This document shows, piece by piece, positions 6,033 through 6,889 of a stretch of 6,889 nt of DNA (within the stretch, counting starts at the first letter, position 1; the number at the start of each line of letters is the position of its first letter). This DNA comes from an uncultured Caulobacterales bacterium. Lineage in GTDB: Bacteria; Pseudomonadota; Alphaproteobacteria; Caulobacterales; Caulobacteraceae. The notes under the pieces were generated by a model. That model saw only the letters and a program-made list of their open reading frames with translations. It had not been told where the DNA came from and did no database searches. The translations under genes and the position numbers were made by a program. The stretch is taken from contig CAIUZX010000175.1 of assembly GCA_903903715.1 (NCBI GenBank), forward strand, positions 1-6,889, read 5' to 3'.

Positions 6033-6061
6033 AGAATAGGGCCAGGATGTCCCCGTCCCAA
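6033..6061 (-). promoter_or_regulatory. Possible sigma-70-type promoter for the DUF445 gene
   Basis: On the minus strand TTGGGA (6056-6061), a 17-base spacer and TATTCT (6033-6038) each match the consensus at four of six positions with ideal spacing. The -10 ends six bases before the ATG at 6026, so transcription would start at or next to the start codon, giving a leaderless message. This would explain the lack of a well-placed Shine-Dalgarno. The pattern is short and could be chance. Confidence 0.3.
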
Positions 6062-6085
6062 GAGGCGGTGGTAAAAAGGGGGCGG

Positions 6086-6123
6086 TTCAAAAGGAAAGGC
6101 CCTGCTCGGGGGAACAGGGCCTT
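6086..6123 (-). terminator. Intrinsic terminator, minus strand (distal of two)
   Basis: A perfect 9-base-pair stem AAGGCCCTG (6096-6104) / CAGGGCCTT (6115-6123) encloses a 10-base loop. Read on the minus strand it is followed by TCCTTTTG, an interrupted T-tract. It would catch read-through past the first terminator before the DUF445 gene. On the plus strand no T-tract follows, so it works in one direction only. Confidence 0.7.
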
Positions 6124-6188
6124 CAAGTCGGTTCAAGAGCAGTACCGAAGGATCAAACGCAGCCCACAGGGCGATCCGGCGCATCTGA

Positions 6189-6224
6189 TAAAAAAAGGGG
6201 CGCGCCAGATTTTCCGGCGCGCCC
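6189..6224 (-). terminator. Intrinsic terminator of the flagellin gene, minus strand
   Basis: A perfect 9-base-pair GC-only stem GGGCGCGCC (6198-6206) / GGCGCGCCC (6216-6224) has a 9-base loop. On the minus strand it is followed by C and then seven T residues (6190-6196), the classic Rho-independent layout. It begins 63 bases after the flagellin stop codon. Confidence 0.88.
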
Positions 6225-6266
6225 AGAGTTCAGAACCCGGGTGTGATGAGGGAAGGGTCCTGTCGA

Positions 6267-6282
6267 TCGCCGCAAGCGGCGA
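6267..6282 (-). other. Short GC hairpin directly after the flagellin stop
   Basis: TCGCCG (6267-6272) pairs with CGGCGA (6277-6282) around a CAAG loop. It begins five bases after the flagellin TAA on the minus strand. There is no T-run, so it is not itself a terminator; a 3' UTR stem that stabilises the message is possible but unproven. Confidence 0.35.
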
Positions 6283-6287
6283 AACCT

Positions 6288-6889
6288 TTAGCGGAAGAGG
6301 CCGAGGAGGGCGCTCTTCGAGGAGTTGGCGATGGACAGGGCCTGAATGCCGAGCTGCTGCTTGGTCTGCAGCGCGGTCAGGTTGGCGCTTTCCTTCGCGA
6401 CGTCGGCGTCCACCAGGTTGCCGATGCCCTGCGACAGGCTGTCCTGCAGGTTGGAGATGAAGTTGAGGTGGGTGTTGAGGGCGTTCGACCCGGTGCCGAG
6501 CTTGGCGACCGAGGCGTTGACCTGGTTGATCGAGGTGTTGACCAGCGACAGGAAGGTCGCCGCCGTCGTCGCCGTCGTGAAGGACGCCGTCGCGGTGAAG
6601 GTGATCCCCGTGGAGGTGCCGGTCCCGCCGATGCCGAGCAGCAGACCCTGGACGGTCAGCTTGCTGGTGCCGGTGGCGTTGGCCAGGGCGTAGATCGAGG
6701 CGCCGCTGGTCTTGATGATGTTGGTGCCGTTGAAGTCCGCGGTCGCCACGATCTTCTGGATCTGACCGATCAACGCCGTGACGTCGGTGTTCAGCGCCTT
6801 GCGGCTGACCGTGTCGAGGGAGGTGTCCGCCCCCGCCAGAGCCTTTGACTTGATCTGGTTCAGCACGTCCGAGATGGTCTGACCGGCGG
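6288..6889 (-). CDS. Flagellin, Caulobacter Flj type (N-terminus outside the window)
   Basis: Filament subunit exported by the flagellar type III system. The last 199 codons and the TAA are present; the N-terminal D0 and first part of D1 lie beyond the right edge. The frame runs unbroken to the edge, starting AGQTISDVLNQIKSKAL; the GTG at 6866 inside it is not a start. Conserved inner D1 follows (ADTSLDTVSRKALNTDVTAL, QIQKIVATADFNGTNII). A Thr/Ser/Gly-rich variable segment (about visible residues 70-125) comes next. Then the C-terminal helices NLVDADVAKESANLTALQTK and QQLGIQALSIANSSKSALL close with GLFR, very close to Caulobacter flagellin ends. The visible length implies a full protein near 270-300 residues, normal for this order, which usually carries several flagellin paralogues. 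Which paralogue this is cannot be told. Confidence 0.96.
   Translation of the reverse strand, partial: AGQTISDVLNQIKSKALAGADTSLDTVSRKALNTDVTALIGQIQKIVATADFNGTNIIKTSGASIYALANATGTSKLTVQGLLLGIGGTGTSTGITFTATASFTTATTAATFLSLVNTSINQVNASVAKLGTGSNALNTHLNFISNLQDSLSQGIGNLVDADVAKESANLTALQTKQQLGIQALSIANSSKSALLGLFR

Noticed and set aside
6243..6848. 201-residue plus ORF over the flagellin region
   Set aside because: Antisense shadow of the flagellin gene with no recognisable domain.

Overview
The window looks like chromosomal DNA of a Caulobacterales-type alphaproteobacterium (Caulobacter, Brevundimonas, Phenylobacterium or a relative). The reasons are high GC, strong G/C preference at third codon positions, and a flagellin whose C-terminus closely resembles the Caulobacter Flj flagellins. 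Genus-level assignment is inference.

Left two-thirds (1..4483, all minus strand, reading right to left): a compact DNA-packaging and head module. The order is small terminase candidate, large terminase, HK97-type portal, a short membrane/coiled-coil protein, prohead protease, major capsid protein (cut by the left window edge). This is the order of the alphaproteobacterial gene transfer agent (GTA) head cluster, RcGTA g1-g2-g3-g3.5-g4-g5, including the small gene between portal and protease. Genes overlap or are separated by at most 44 bases, so they are probably one transcript. The terminase pair would recognise and pump DNA through the portal into a capsid assembled from the major capsid protein and matured by the protease. 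No integrase, repressor, lysis gene or attachment site is seen. The gene before the module is a small plus-strand ORF, followed by ordinary chromosomal genes. That fits a domesticated GTA better than a recently integrated prophage, but the tail genes lie outside the window.

Middle (4484..4713): a divergent control region with an AT-rich patch, two tandem 10-base repeats and a 49-base hyphenated inverted repeat. It separates the GTA module from a 67-residue plus-strand ORF of unknown function.

Right (4714..6889): the small ORF converges on, and overlaps by 34 bases, a minus-strand DUF445 inner-membrane protein gene. A 261-base gap follows with two good intrinsic terminators reading minus, a stem just after the flagellin stop, and a possible promoter for a leaderless DUF445 transcript. 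The window ends in the C-terminal 199 codons of a flagellin gene on the minus strand.
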